Positions 37,365 through 54,170 of a stretch of DNA of 64,000 nt are shown piece after piece (the first letter of the stretch is position 1; every line of letters starts with the position of its first letter). The translations under genes were made by a program, and so were the position numbers. Source of the DNA: Notolepis coatsorum (taxonomy: Eukaryota; Chordata; Actinopteri; Aulopiformes; Paralepididae). The stretch is from NCBI GenBank assembly GCA_963971535.1, contig OZ020585.1, forward strand, positions 24,367,272 to 24,431,271, in the 5' to 3' direction. The notes under the pieces were generated by a model that made no database searches, was not told the DNA's origin, and saw only the letters and a list, made by a program, of their open reading frames with translations.

Positions 37365-37747
37365 ACTCTAATGCAAATGCTTACAGTTGGTTTCAGAGTT
37401 ATCTGTCTAAGATACTTCAGTGTGTAAAAATGGGAAATGCCCAGTTCTTGCCCATTACAAAAGGTGTTCTGACACATTTAGGGTCCTGTCTTATTTACCA
37501 TTTATTAACAATATTGGCTGTCTTTGAGTAGCCGTCAAGTGCATCTTTATGCCGATGACACTATTGTCTAGTATTACAAGCTCTATACAACTAGCCATTG
37601 AGAATCTGCAACTCTAATTTTGAATGCTTTGCAATAATGTGCTTATTAATCTTAAACGTGTACTTAATAGAGCTGGGTATCGCTGCTGGTTTTCCAAATT
37701 GATTCACTTCCGATTCACAAGGTCCCGATTTGATTCAATGTAATTTT

Positions 37748-38640
37748 CAAGTTCAAGTTTCAAGTTTGTTTATTATATGTCACAACAAAATACAGAATAC
37801 TCTATATGAAATGCTTATTTCTGAAAGAGCCCCTGAGAGTGTGCTACATACAGTAAAAAATAAAGTAAGTAAAAAAAGTTATTAAGAAGTAAGTAAAAGT
37901 AAGTATATACATATATACACAAGTCAATATACATATTGTGACAAGCCGGTGGCGTTCAGGCTCGACACGATTCAAAACAAACAAATTCAAATGTCCACAC
38001 AAGCACAATTTCAATAAATAAAAGATATTTATTGAATATAAGCACAACAGTCCGATGGGCAATTAGAGTAGTCGGATAACAGTCCGGGGTCAAAACATGT
38101 ATCAGGCTCTCGTACAAAAAAGGGAATGTTCAATACTCAGGGTTTGTCTTCCCAGTCCAGGGTCAGTTTCAGAAGGGGGTTTCTCAGCCAGTCCAGGGTC
38201 CAGTACCACGGACACTGCCCGTGGCAGTAGTATCTCCTTTCCTCCACGTAGTGGAATGGGGGATATCTTCCACAATATATACAATATACCACTATATATA
38301 ATACAACACAGAGTAGAATGAGTAACAGTGAGGTACAATGCAGAAATGGGATGGGGTACAACTTAGGTTAGGGTGCAAATGAGGTGTGGATGTAGTGCAA
38401 ATCCTTTTAATAATAGATATATATAAAGTGTCTAAAGTGAGTAAAGTGAGTGGTAGGTGAGTGTTTGTTTAAAGTGTGTGTGTACATGTGGATGTGTGTG
38501 CAGTGAGTGTAGCTGGTGCCATCTTGTGTAGATGATGGTTTGTTACATCGTGTCATTGTCATTGAGCATCCTGATGGCCTGGGGATAGAAGCTCCCTGAA
38601 GCGCCTTTTGTTTAGGGTTATAATACCAATTTTGCTTGGA
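37748..38640 (-). mobile_element. LINE 3' tail, reverse orientation
   Basis: It begins ttcaagttcaagtttcaag and shares ttatatgtcacaac, tacagaatac and gagcccctgagagtgtg with 59926-60250 (minus) and, in opposite orientation, with 49975-50107. It is the 3' UTR of one LINE subfamily, split by a likely solo LTR. Confidence 0.7.
37937..38274 (-). mobile_element. Likely solo LTR
   Basis: 338 bp that interrupts the LINE tail. The plus strand starts tgtgacaagcc and ends tcttccaca (TG...CA), flanked by a 4-bp duplication atat. On the minus strand AATAAATAT lies about 100 bp from the end, as expected for an LTR. There is no internal region or partner LTR in the window, so it would be the product of LTR-LTR recombination. 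Confidence 0.5.
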
Positions 38641-39570
38641 TATGAAAGAGATTCTAACCTGCTCATTATTAAAAAATATTTATGTTTACATTAGGAATTA
38701 ACCACAAATCAGTTACATTTATATATTTAAATATATATAATATATTTTTATATCGATCTGGATTAATCCATTTATGAATCGCTATCGGATTATTCAAATG
38801 AAGATTGATTTGAATTGGGAATTTATTTTTTTAACCCATTCCTGGTACTTTATCCAAATAAAACAAAATGTACGTATGATGTTCTCTAGAACCAGATGTA
38901 TTTTTTTTATGTTTTTTTTTGTGTGTGTATTGTTTTTATTGACCTATAGTCCATTCATGTTGAGTGAATCAGTTCCCCCAGCCACATTTGTGTATTTGTG
39001 TAAAATCTTTTGGGGAATTAACTGATCGAAAATGTATCGAAAATGAATCGAATCGAATCGTGGTCCAATGAAGAGATTTCATGATGCATTGAATCGTTGC
39101 CTGAATAATCGTAATCGAAATTAATTGTTGTGAGGTCGCATCGTTACACCCCTAGTACTCACCATTGTATTCTGTACAATAAGGCTGGATGGACTTTTCA
39201 AGCAGAGAGAGACGGGATTTGCACTGGCATCTGTTTCTATATAAAGCCATTGATGGAAGTCTTCTCCCTTATATCACTTAATTATTGGACTGGACCGCTT
39301 AGCAATGAAATTGGGAAATCTGCTTTTAGCTTCTGTACCCCTGACACATGGAACGTACCTTAAAACTAAATACATCTGTAGCCATTGGTCATTTTAAAAT
39401 CCTTAATGACCCCCACCCCACCCATTTCACCCCAGTTTGCATTTGCTTTTAATTGTTTTAATGGTTAATTGTTTTATTATTGAATTTCTAGTATTTATTA
39501 TGTGCTGTATTTTCTCAACATACTTGAACATTTGCGCTTGAAATAAAGGATTGAATGATTATAAACAGCA

Positions 39571-39602
39571 CACACACACACAGACACACACAGACACACA
39601 CA

Positions 39603-39694
<92 letters not shown>

Positions 39695-39778
39695 TGTACA
39701 CACACACACACAAACATACACACACACGCATGTACACACACACGCACACACTCACCCATACACAATTACACACACACC
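39571..39778. repeat. (CA)n microsatellite, compound
   Basis: CA units with cacacagacacac variants at the left and acgcatgtac interruptions at the right. Confidence 0.97.
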
Positions 39779-39865
39779 CATTGGGACCTATTCTGACTGA
39801 ACCTCTGTGCGATGCTTTCAATTTGCATACTTCACACAACATAGCAGTTTACTCTAAGGATAGCA

Positions 39866-40075
39866 GGGTCGCCTGGTGGTAGAGAAGCCGGCCACTAATT
39901 GGAAGGTCACAGGTTCGATCCATGGCAGCGACCGAGAGTGTATTTCAGCTGTGTGAGCAGTTTGTGTTGCATCTACTGTATGTTGTCCACCACCTCTGCC
40001 AATGTGCCCCTGAGCAACCCCCAAGCTGAGCTCTGTGATAAAAAGAGTCAAGAGCCAAAGAGTCTTTCATTTGAT
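39866..40075 (+). mobile_element. tRNA-derived SINE (third family)
   Basis: The head has cctggtggtagagaagcc (A-box-like) and caggttcgatccatgg (B-box). It resembles tRNA only in the boxes and does not fold as a tRNA gene, so it is a SINE and not a tRNA. The 3' boundary is approximate. Confidence 0.65.
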
Positions 40076-40186
40076 GTCTTTAATTAAAGGGGCAGTTCAC
40101 CCAAAATAAAAATAAAACATATTACCCCCCTTCCCCGGAGTGCTATCTATCCGTCCAGATAGTTTCGGTGTGATTTCCCTAGTTAA

Positions 40187-40620
40187 GAAGAAGAAGAAGA
40201 AGTCTTTATTTGTCATGCAGATTTTAACACACACACATGCGATGGGCGACCCACAGGAACACACACACACACACACACATGCACTGAGTCGCTGAGTGAA
40301 ATGTTCTCTGCACTTCCCATCCCGTTGTCCTTCTGCCCAAGGGCAGCTCTGCTCCCGGACCAATCCAAGTGCTCCTGTCCGTCTTCGTCAGGTACGTGAC
40401 AGCGTTAGCGATCTGTTGTGCATGTTTTTCCATTGGGTTTATGTTATTGGGAGGGGAAACCTTGCGAGCACGGGGAGAACGTGCAAACTCCACATAGAAA
40501 GGCCACGGAGATACCCCACCTGGGTTACTGGCAACACGGCAACCTGGTCCCCAAGCGGGAATCAAACCCAGGACCTTCTAGCTGTGAGGCGACAGTGTTA
40601 ACCACTACACCACCGTGCCG
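40187..40620 (-). mobile_element. tRNA-derived SINE (fourth family)
   Basis: On the minus strand it starts cggcacggtggtgtagtgg, then cctgggtttgattcccg (B-box), then gtggagtttgcacgttctc, and ends in (CTT)n. Flanks share ctagtt (left copy before 40187, right copy at 40621). It is a widespread fish SINE type. Confidence 0.75.
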
Positions 40621-40749
40621 CTAGTTTTGGAGATATCTGCCGTCACTCCAATACAATGGAGCTGTATGGCACTTTTCTTTGTGACACTCAAAGCACCAAA
40701 AGATACAATTTGAAAAACTCACAATGAATGTCTCTTTCCAGAAACCATT

Positions 40750-40932
40750 ACCCAGTTAATGGTTACTCAAGACAATCCACAGACCTGGTTGTTAGCAGTT
40801 TCATGTAAGAACTAGATTCTAACGAAGTACACCCCCATAATAATGTATGGCGGCGGGTGTACTTCGGTAGAAAATTGTTCCTAGACGAAACTGCTCACAA
40901 CAAGGTCTGTGGATTGTCTTGAGTAACTGGGT
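40750..40932. repeat. Long imperfect hairpin
   Basis: Left arm acccagtta... through tacaccc and right arm gggtgtac... through gtaactgggt pair over about 85 bp around a centre near 40847, with mismatches. Confidence 0.85.
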
Positions 40933-41099
40933 CATAAAAAGTATGATGGAGAAATCCAAGTCCACAGATACAGTAATACCCTGTAATTAGTACAGAGTAT
41001 GCCTGTGTGCACATACTATGTAAGTGTATCCTTAGGGTGTGCACACGTTCTATGTATACTTAGTCTGTTTATGTGCTTGTGTGCTTTTAAAGCATTATG

Positions 41100-41102
<3 letters not shown>

Positions 41103-41167
<65 letters not shown>

Positions 41168-41290
41168 AACATGTGTGTGTGCACAATCACATGCACTTAT
41201 ATCCTTGATGTGTTTAAGTGAGCGCGTGTGTGTGGGGGGGGGGGGGGGTGTGCGTGTGTGTGCGTATGTGTGCAGGCGCCTGTGTGTGTG
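41103..41290. repeat. (GT)n microsatellites and a G run
   Basis: A ~60-bp GT tract at 41103-41161, then a G run near 41235 and further interrupted GT. Confidence 0.95.
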
Positions 41291-41832
41291 TATCAGAGGC
41301 GAATCCTAGCATTAGAGAGTAAAGAGAATTGCTCTCTCTAGAGGGGCCTTAGAGGGACATCAAAGCCATGCAAATAGAATCTGTGTGAGGAAAAAAAGCT
41401 GTGTGTATGGGCGGACGTGCATGCGCGTTCAGGCATACAGTACAACATGTGCGTGCATACAGTACAGTATGTGTGCGTTTACAGATGCCCGCTGGGCTGC
41501 GTAAGTAAAAAATAATGATATTTCAAAAGGTTGAGCAAGCATTATCAACAAAACTCCAGAGACCGGAAGGATCGCTCAAAGCACACAGCAGGCACCCAGG
41601 AAATACAGTAGTGTGCTGATATCACCTCTACACACCCTTGTTGGTTAGTTGATATGGTACTGTATAGATGCTGAGAGAATAGGATGAGTTGTTTCCTTGT
41701 ATTGTTTCATGACCTACTAAGCTCTGAATTGATTATGCACAGTAGTTGTTGCCATGTATTTCCCCCAAGTGACGTGTATAGGCTGCTAACACTGACATTT
41801 ATATGCCACTTGTTGCAAACACTGCATAGTTG
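41291..41832. other. No recognisable gene
   Basis: Unassigned sequence without coding pattern. Confidence 0.4.
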
Positions 41833-43951
<2,119 letters not shown>

Positions 43952-44085
43952 TATCTCCCTCAAAAGGACAGGAAGTCTCTCACTAATAAGCATCCATCCC
44001 TATCTGATCTCATCTCCTCCCAGCAGTCTGTAAATATGCATACAAGAGGATGTGCTACGAAACCTACATGCTGATATTGATCGCT

Positions 44086-44435
44086 GTGAGTTGAAACACT
44101 GTATTCCATCGTGAGTTGTAACAATGCATTCCATCGTGAGTTCAAACAATGTATTCCATCGTGAGTTGAAACACTGTATTCCATCGTGAGTTGAAAACCT
44201 GTATTCCATCGTGAGTTGTAACAATGTATTCCATCCATCGTGAGTTGAAAACCTGTATTCCATCGTGAGTTGTAACAATGTATTCCAGCGTGAGTTGTAA
44301 CAATGTATTCCATCGTGAGTTGTAACAATGTATTCCATCGTGAGTTGAAACAGTGTATTCCATCGTGAGTTGTAACAATGTATTTTATTGTGAGTTGTAA
44401 CAATGTATTCCATCGTGAGTTGTAACAATGTATTA
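44086..44435. repeat. 25-bp minisatellite, about 14 copies
   Basis: The unit contains gtattccatcgtgagttg and a 7-base variable part (taacaat/aaacact/aaaacct). One unit carries an extra catc. Overlapping 78-151 codon minus-strand frames are repeat translations. Confidence 0.95.
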
Positions 44436-44584
44436 TATGATGTCGACTCGTACAATTATTTCGCTGATCGCTTTAGTGTTGAGAAATTTGGGAATGTCCA
44501 GGCTTCAATCCAATCCAACAGGGCAAGTGAATTAGCCATCGAAATCCATGATGGCCTATTGAAATGCAACCATTTCCTCATACT

Positions 44585-44616
44585 GGGGGGGGGGGGGGGG
44601 GGGGGGGGGGGGGGCT
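44585..44616. repeat. Poly-G run
   Basis: About 30 consecutive G, flanked by tatgttcacagccgcttgtgaacata (44616 onward), itself a short hairpin. Confidence 0.9.
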
Positions 44617-44644
44617 ATGTTCACAGCCGCTTGTGAACATAGGC

Positions 44645-45470
<826 letters not shown>

Positions 45471-46009
45471 GAGAGAGAAAGATTGGTGGTGTGGGTGATG
45501 ACTCTGTGCACCATGGGAAAACAGTTAAGTGCAAATAAAAAATGCCATCAATGTTCGGTATCACACACACACACACAACCGCGCACAGATACGTATGCTT
45601 GCACACGTATTACTGGAGATGCAACCAGAGGATATCTCTTAGCCTCTGACATTTCCCCCCGCGAGGCTCCCGGGAACGGCGAGGTTGGAGTGAAGACATA
45701 TGCCCAGCGCGAGCCCAGAGACACCTAAGAGGCTGCGACTTGATATTTGAATGTGCCTCTGCGGGGCGGCCCTGCTAGCCTGAGTAACTGAGACACTATG
45801 AGCATGATTCACTGTCCTGTGCTCGCAGGCAGGAGGTCGCAGTGGGAGAGTGTGTGTGTTTGTCAACTGGGACCCCCTCTTTCTGCCTTCATTATCCTGA
45901 CGCCATGCTGCTTGTTCTCTCTCTCTGGCGAGCTGGAAGACATTATGCATTTGTGTACAGTATAACTATATCTGGGAGGACTACTATACTGACTGCATTC
46001 ATTCCCGCC
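45471..46009. other. No recognisable gene
   Basis: Unassigned sequence with moderately high GC near 45650-45780. Confidence 0.35.
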
Positions 46010-47455
<1,446 letters not shown>

Positions 47456-47582
47456 CAGGACTTCACAGGACTATAATAATAATAATAACAATAACAATAA
47501 TGACGATAGAAATAACAAAAATAATAAATACAGGACATACTGTAAAAATAAAAACCAATTATATTATCACAGACACCACAAG

Positions 47583-48123
<541 letters not shown>

Positions 48124-48237
48124 ACCACAAGAGACATTGGTTACGCAGTTTCAATAGGCTGGCTGTAACCAAGACACTCACCCTGTTACGCTCGCCTTGT
48201 ACGCACAGATTGGTTTAGTGCATGCTGGTTTACTGCA

Positions 48238-48480
48238 TACTACATCAATCTCGATAGATGCCTTCAAATCGAGGCTCAAAACCCACTTCTACCTACTAGC
48301 CTTTCCCGTTCACTGACTCATGCCCTGTTTTTCTATGTGTTTGCCTGTGTGCCCTCCCATAAAACGGAGTGTGATTGTTGTCTATATGTATCTTGTGTAT
48401 TTACCCTCTGTACAGCACTTTGGTTGACACGCGTCATGTGAAATGTGCTTTATAAATAAATTTGATTGATTGATTGATTG
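48238..48480 (+). mobile_element. L2-like LINE 3' end
   Basis: The translation SLDAFKSRLKTHFYLLAF is the C-terminus of ORF2. The 3' UTR then gives tacagcactttggttg, aatgtgctttataaataaa and a (TTGA)n tail. Confidence 0.8.
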
Positions 48481-48834
48481 ATTGAATCATCATTCAAGCT
48501 CCTCACACGCCCACACCTGAATATAATTTCACCTGGTTTTGTCACGCAACCCCTTAGAATGCTAACATCTAGAAAGGCTCTCCCACGCTTCCTCTTTCTT
48601 CTCTCCTTCCTTCCTTCCGTCACTGTCACTGTAACAAGCAAGACTGTAGTGTAAATACAGTGCCACTCATCATCATGCCTCTATATGAGTTATGTTATCA
48701 GTTTCTACCCTTATGTAGCTAATTTAATGTAATTAATTATGTAATGATTATGTAATTGTGACTGACCTTCTTCAAAACTTAAGCAATGTAAGATAAATTT
48801 AGACAGTGCCTTAAATATTAGATTCGATTAAAAT
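48481..48834. other. No recognisable gene
   Basis: Unassigned sequence. Confidence 0.35.
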
Positions 48835-49420
48835 GTATTGTCATTACACAATATACAGTACAACAAAGTTTGGCATCCAACCAGAGTGAAAATGTAATAT
48901 ACAATGTACAGGTGATTAAACTGGGCATAAAATAATATAGATTAGTACTACTGCTGGGTGTAGTGCTAATCGGATGTATGTACAGTGTTGTAATATTAAT
49001 ATGTACATTGATACAGGTATAAATACACTATGGTAGTAAGTAGATACTGTAAATACTGGCCAGCAGTGTAACTAGTAAGAGTAGGTAAGGGATATGTACA
49101 GATAATAGTATTGTTGTGTCGTAGTAAGAACGACGAATAAACATATTAGTACTTAGCATAATTACTTTATTAGCAGAGCAGGAGCAGCATTGCTCTGTAA
49201 TACCATGTACTTCGCATCTCTCGCAGGAGGACGCACCCAGCGCAGGGGAATGACATACTCTATGTTAGAGCTCCGCCTACAGGCATAATGAAGAACACCA
49301 CAAGTATCTATAGTATTTATATGTAAAAGCCTAAAAGGATTATGTACAGGTATGTACAGACAGATATATACGGTAATAATACATATATATTGCCAGGGTA
49401 CTTGTGTTTAGTAAAATGTA
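48835..49420 (-). mobile_element. LINE 3' tail, reverse orientation
   Basis: AT-rich with repeated ATGTACA/TATA words and the left-edge motif gattaaaatgtattgtcatt, typical of reverse LINE tails. A likely solo LTR splits it. Confidence 0.5.
49112..49302 (-). mobile_element. Short solo LTR
   Basis: 191 bp starting tgttgtgtcgtag and ending gaacaccaca (TG...CA), with a perfect 5-bp target duplication agtat at 49107-49111 and 49303-49307. On the minus strand AATAAAG lies about 60 bp before the end. No partner LTR or internal region was found. Confidence 0.75.
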
Positions 49421-49589
49421 GTAAAATATGCAAGGGGAGCCTGAGCTCAATACTGGACCAGGCCTTCCCACGGGGTTGACGTTACCATAGTAACCAATGC
49501 ACTCTCTCCCGCAGCCACCCCAGTGCCAGCGGGTGGCCCATGCTGCACAGGGACTGACTGTGCCTCCCTTCTGCCACAGTGCTGAGTCC

Positions 49590-49890
49590 TCCCACTCTGG
49601 GAGCCATGTGCGGCTGTAGACTATACCACATGCCTCCTCCAATACATGTGAAGTCGCCAGCCACTTCTTTTCGCCTGGCAGCTACAGTAGGAGTGTCACG
49701 CTCTCCCCCCTCCCTGCTGAACAGGGACTGGCCAGTATTGCAACGACCACGACTCATGTCGCACCGGCTTCCAACCTGTGAACACTGGCAATTGTGTTTG
49801 TAGGGACAACGGACCAAGCCAGAGACCATTGCCAGGAGTTGAACCTGGGTCTCTGCAGTGGTACAGTAGGCTACCCAGTCACCCCCATGG
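49590..49890 (-). mobile_element. tRNA-derived SINE, diverged copy 4
   Basis: Shares ccacttcttttcgcctggcag, aacactggcaattgtg and the B-box-like gttgaacctgggtctctgc with copies 1-3. It is older and its 3' end is not recognisable. Confidence 0.7.
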
Positions 49891-49974
49891 CTAATCTTTT
49901 AAAGTATATCCTTGTGTCCTCTCCTCTGTCTTGCTGTAAGCCTGAACTTCACACATGCACATCACAGTATCTTA

Positions 49975-50107
49975 CTTTTTACTTACTTCTTAATAACTTT
50001 TTTAACTTACTGTATGAAGCACACTCTCAGGGGCTCATACAGAAACAAGCATTTCATCATAAAGTATTCTGTATTTTATTATGACAAATAATAAACAAAC
50101 TTGAAAC
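49975..50107 (+). mobile_element. LINE 3' tail, plus orientation
   Basis: Carries gcacactctcaggggctc, gcatttcatcataaag and ataaacaaacttgaaac, the reverse complement of the tail family at 37748-38640 and 59926-60250. Confidence 0.75.
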
Positions 50108-50620
50108 TATGCCTAGTCATGTTACACACCATGTGCCTACACGTATTTCTGACTTATAACTCAGTAGAATGTTTGAATGTTGTTGCACGTTATGCTACTA
50201 TTTTTGTTCTGCATCTATGCCATTGGATATAAACATCCTAACTTTCCATTAATGTAACCGACATATGTTGTGAGCAAGTTCACAGTTTTGAGTAAAGTAT
50301 CTGCAAGCCAATCGATTTTACATTTAGAATGCATAGCCTACTCACTGGGTCAAACTTTGGTAAAATCCCAGCTTGCTTGATCAATATGCTGCATTGTAAG
50401 GGCCCTGCTACATTGATCTGTTGTGTGTGTCCATCTTAGTCCGGTTTTAATCCTGTTTCTATGTGGAGTGATCCGTTTGTTGGACATGCTTGATGAGGAG
50501 TCAGTCTCCACCAGATTTGTGTCCATTTTGATGGACAGATAATGTAACAATCTGCCTTTTCCGCCAGGCCTTGGACTTCCTCTCACTCTGTTCCCCCTCC
50601 TCTGTCATGGACAAATGGGT
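50108..50620. other. No recognisable gene
   Basis: Unassigned sequence. Confidence 0.35.
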
Positions 50621-50833
50621 CTCATTCACCAATGGACTTACGACAAAAAGGTCTTTCTCTTAGGGCCATTTGAGACCTTTTCGTGCAAGACATGAATATA
50701 GACAATATATTATAATATAATATGAATTATATATGTTTTATTGGGACGGTTGGTGAATCCCAAAATCGACCCGAAAAGGTCTCAAATGGCCCTAAGAGAA
50801 AGCCCTTTTTGTCGTAAGTCGTTGGTGAATGAG
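50621..50833. mobile_element. Foldback element, ~64-bp inverted arms
   Basis: 50621-50685 and about 50770-50833 are reverse complements with a few mismatches (outer word ctcattcacc). The central ~85 bp is AT-rich. No coding capacity and no convincing target duplication. Confidence 0.8.
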
Positions 50834-51332
50834 AATTGATTCCCCTCCTCATTCTGCCTCTCTGTGTTCTCTCTGTTCTGTCTGCTCTCCCTCTCTCCTC
50901 TGCTCTCTCCTCTCTACTCTTTTTCATGTATTATGTTTATCTTGTCTTGGTCTAGTCTCCTTGTATTGTGTTCTCTGTTTAGTATTAGTCTTTGTAGTAT
51001 TATTTATTTGCCGCAGTGTATTGTATTTTGTTTCCTATTTTGTTTTCCATAGTTGTAGTTTCTTGTTTCAGTTTCCTGTAGTTCTTTCCTCCCAGGTGTC
51101 TCCATTTGTAATCAGCCCAGGTGTTTCTCATGTTCCCATTTTCTTCTTGTGTTCCCTCTCCCCTGCCCTCTGTGCTCGTCGATTGTCTATGCGGCACATG
51201 TTTCAAGTCATCTGTTCCTGCTGATCTAGGTTAGTTTTACACATTAGTTATCTCTACTCTAGTTGTTGTTGTTGTTCTCCAGTGGGTCAACTGAGGTATT
51301 GTTTGTGTTTTGATTTTCTTTTGCGTCTGAAC
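50834..51332. other. CT-rich, no recognisable gene
   Basis: Pyrimidine-rich. The overlapping frames (up to 131 codons) are Cys/Leu/Ser-rich translations of this bias. Confidence 0.4.
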
Positions 51333-51512
51333 GTTATTATTTGAGTTCCTAATTTATGCAAATGACATGTCGTCAGCTTGTGACTGCAACTTGTTCCTGT
51401 TTACGGACGACTCAGCCCTGCTGGTCTCTGACAAGAACAAGTTACAGGTTGAAAAAACCCTCAGCTCGGAACTAGGCAGAATCTGCATATGGCTCGCTGA
51501 TAACAAACTATC

Positions 51513-54170
51513 TGTTATGGTTTGTAACCGACCCCAATCGCACAACACAAGACAGGTATGGTGGTTTGCCAAGAAACAGATATTTATTGTGAACAGGGAA
51601 AAAGGGCACTGTCCCTTTAAGGGAGAAAACACAAAACACTGGAATAACACAAGAGGGGAAGGTAAAGTGCCTTTAAGAGGCGGGCAAGAGGCGGGCAGGA
51701 AAGGGAACACCTTGGGAAAGTAAGGGAACGCCTAAGGGAAGGTTAAGGGAACGCCTTGGGACAGAGGAACTAGAGACTAGGTAAACCAGGGACAAGGAGA
51801 ACTAGGGAGAGAGGACTAGGAACTAGGAGAGCTAGGGAACAGGAGAAACGGGGACTAGGGGAACTAGGGACAAGGAACTAGGTGGAACTAGTAGGGGAGA
51901 ACTTGGGACCAGGAACTAGGTGGAACTAGAAAGGGGAGAACTAGGGAACAGGAACTAGGTGGAACTAGAAGGGGAGAACTTGGGAACAGAGGGGACTGAG
52001 GCCCGCGGAGGCGGGCTGGGAAACAGGGAGGAACTGGGAGGACTGGTGGAAATCATCTGGGCCGCTCTGCAGGACAGAGGAGATAGTTAATGCACAAAGG
52101 GGGAAAAAACAGAGCAGGTGCAGAACAGTCCAAATAACAAAGTGAACAAAGTAATAATATCTTCGTGTGAAAAACACACAGGGGGAGATGTAAAGTCCAA
52201 AAATACTATTCTAAGTGAGAACCAAAAACAGAGGCATTACGCTGGGAGATGAAATGTCCAAACTAACTAACAGAGGCAATACGCTGGGAGATGAAATGTC
52301 CAAACTAACTAACAGAGGCAATACGCTGGGAGATGAAATGTCCAAACTAACTAACAGAGGCAATACGCTGGGAGAGTGACATCACAATCTAAAACTCAAC
52401 CAGGCGTATGCGTAATGGTACAGGAACAGCAGCGGGAACGGGGGCAAGGGCACTACGCTGAGTGAGTGACATCACAATCAAAACTCACCCAGCGTATGCG
52501 TAAAGGTACAGGGACAGCAACGGGAACGGGGGCAAGGGCACTACGCTGAGTGAGTGACATCACAATCAAAACTCACCCAGCGTATGCGTAAAGGTACAGG
52601 GGCAGCAACGGGAACGGGGGCAAGGGCACTACGCTGAGTGAGTGACATCACAATCAAAACTCACCCAGCGTATGCGTAAAGGTACAGGGGCAGCAGCGGG
52701 AACGAGGGCATCGCCACCGGGTGGCTGGCTGTCCGAGCCGAGGAACAGAGCGCTGGAACAGCGGCGGTGACGAGGGCATCGTCCACCGGGTAGCCGCTGT
52801 CGGAGCCGAGGATCAGAGTGCTGGAACAGTGGCGGTGACGAGGGCATCGTCCACCGGGTAGCCGCTGTCGGAGCCGAGGAACAGAGTGCGCGCCACACCT
52901 TGGTGTGCGCGTCGGAACAGGGAGCTGGAAACAGTGGCGGTGGCGAGGATGTCGTCCACCGGGTAGCCACTGTCGGAGCCGAGGAACAGAGTGCGCGCCA
53001 CACCTTGGTGTGCGCGTCGGAACAGGGAGCTGGAAACAGTGGCGGTGGCGAGGATGTCGTCCACCGGGTAGCCACTGTCGGAGCGAGGAACAGAGTACGC
53101 GCCACACCTTGGTGTGCGCGTCGGGACAGTGGCGGTGGCGAGAGCGTCGTCCACCGGGTAGCCGCTGTCGGAGCCGAGGAACAGAGTGCGCGCCACACCT
53201 TGGTGTGCGCGTCGGGACAGTGGCGGTGGCGAGAGCGTCGTCCACCAGGTAGCCGCTGTCGGAACCGAGAGACGCCTCGGGGTGCGTCTGCGAGGAGGAG
53301 TGTGCCAAGCTCGAAGGGCTGGAAGATGCGCATCTGTGCGCTGGAACGGAGGAGCGTGCCAAGCTCGAGGGTCCGGGAGATGCGCGTCAGTGCGCTGGAA
53401 CGGAGGAGCGTGCCAAGCTCGAGGGTCCGGGAGATGCGCGTCAGTGCGCTGGAACGGAGGAGCGTGCCAAGCTCGAGGGTCCGGGAGATGCGCGTCAGTG
53501 CGCTGGAACGGAGGAGCGTGCCAAGCTCGAGGGTCCGGGAGATGCGCGTTGCGCGCTGGTCTGGAGGAGCGTGCCAAGCTCGAGCGTCCTTGGAAGATGC
53601 GCGTTGCGCGCTGAGGACTGGAGAGCGTCTGCGCTGGTCTGGATGTGCGTCAGGACGAACAGCTGCGCGGGGGTCTGCAGTGGAACGCTGGGGTGCCTCC
53701 CGTGGAAGTACAGGGAGCGCAGACCAGTCTTCCCCACAGGCAACGACGACAGCTGGCGAAGGCTGGAGCAAACATCTTGACGCCGGAGAATGGAACAGCA
53801 TAGGCAGACAGAGGATCTCCCGAAAGAGTCTAGATGTTTAGAGAATATGACTCGGCAAGTATACAACACGACCCCACGCCAAAACGAGGGGAAGCGCCCT
53901 GGTATTTAAAGCCCACAGGGGGACTAATTAGCCTGCCACCACAGGTGCGAGAGATAATAGAATATCAAACAGGTGTGGCCACTAAGGGTAAGGAACGAGA
54001 GGGTGGGGGCTAGAGAGAGTGAGTAGGGAATTCCTAACAGTAGGCTTAAAGAAGACAGAGAATAGGGAATTCCTAACAGTAGGCTTAAAGAAGACAGAGA
54101 ATAGGGAATTCCTAACAGTAGGCTTAAAGAAGACAGAGAAAAGGTAGTGAGCAGCGGGCAAAACCTCACA
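51513..54170 (-). repeat. 3' LTR, minisatellite-packed
   Basis: Left LTR. On the minus strand it begins TGTGAGG and ends CATAACA. A TATA-like TTTAAATA (plus 53903-53910) and AATAAA (plus TTTATT at 51583-51588) would place most of the LTR within R. I noticed two differences from the right LTR, 53097 (a versus g) and 53247 (a versus g). Confidence 0.93.
52236..54140. repeat. Minisatellite blocks inside the left LTR
   Basis: Successive arrays: 42-bp units (52236-52375, ~3), 88-bp units (52376-52690, ~3.5), ~105-bp GC-rich units (52740-53270), 54-bp units (ggagcgtgcc at 53351, 53405, 53459, 53513) and 39-bp units (tagggaattcc at 54024, 54063, 54102). The same arrays recur 3,836 bp to the right. 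Confidence 0.9.

Larger units (their letters stand above)
37668..39154. mobile_element. hAT-like element with nested retroelements
   Basis: It starts tagagctgggtatcg and ends atcgttacaccccta. Candidate 8-bp duplications gtacttaa (37660-37667) and gtactcac (39155-39162) match at 5 of 8. The right half carries repeated gaatcgaatcg words. A reverse LINE tail and a solo LTR lie inside. Boundaries are plausible rather than proven. Confidence 0.5.
37365..39545 (+). pseudogene. LINE remnant split by a MITE
   Basis: 37365-37667 reads like RT motifs in broken frames: WFQSYLS, ITKGVL and LYADDT-like residues at about 37545-37570. 39155-39545 reads HHCILYNKAGW, then a degenerate region ending LGKSAFSFC-like and TWN, and a tail ending gaaataaaggattgaatga. 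About 200 residues normally lying between are missing, so a deletion preceded or accompanied the insertion. Confidence 0.7.
40084..40935. mobile_element. MITE with long internal hairpin, split by a SINE
   Basis: It begins aaaggggcagttcaccc, a terminus common in fish MITEs. The matching far end was not found. A SINE occupies 40187-40620, and the hairpin 40750-40932 lies in the right half. Confidence 0.55.

Noticed and set aside
52661-53362. 233-, 254- and 313-codon frames in the LTR of the non-autonomous element
   Set aside because: They overlap each other on both strands across GC-rich repeats with periods divisible by three. No domain is recognisable. Only the 390-codon frame is kept as a low-confidence finding.
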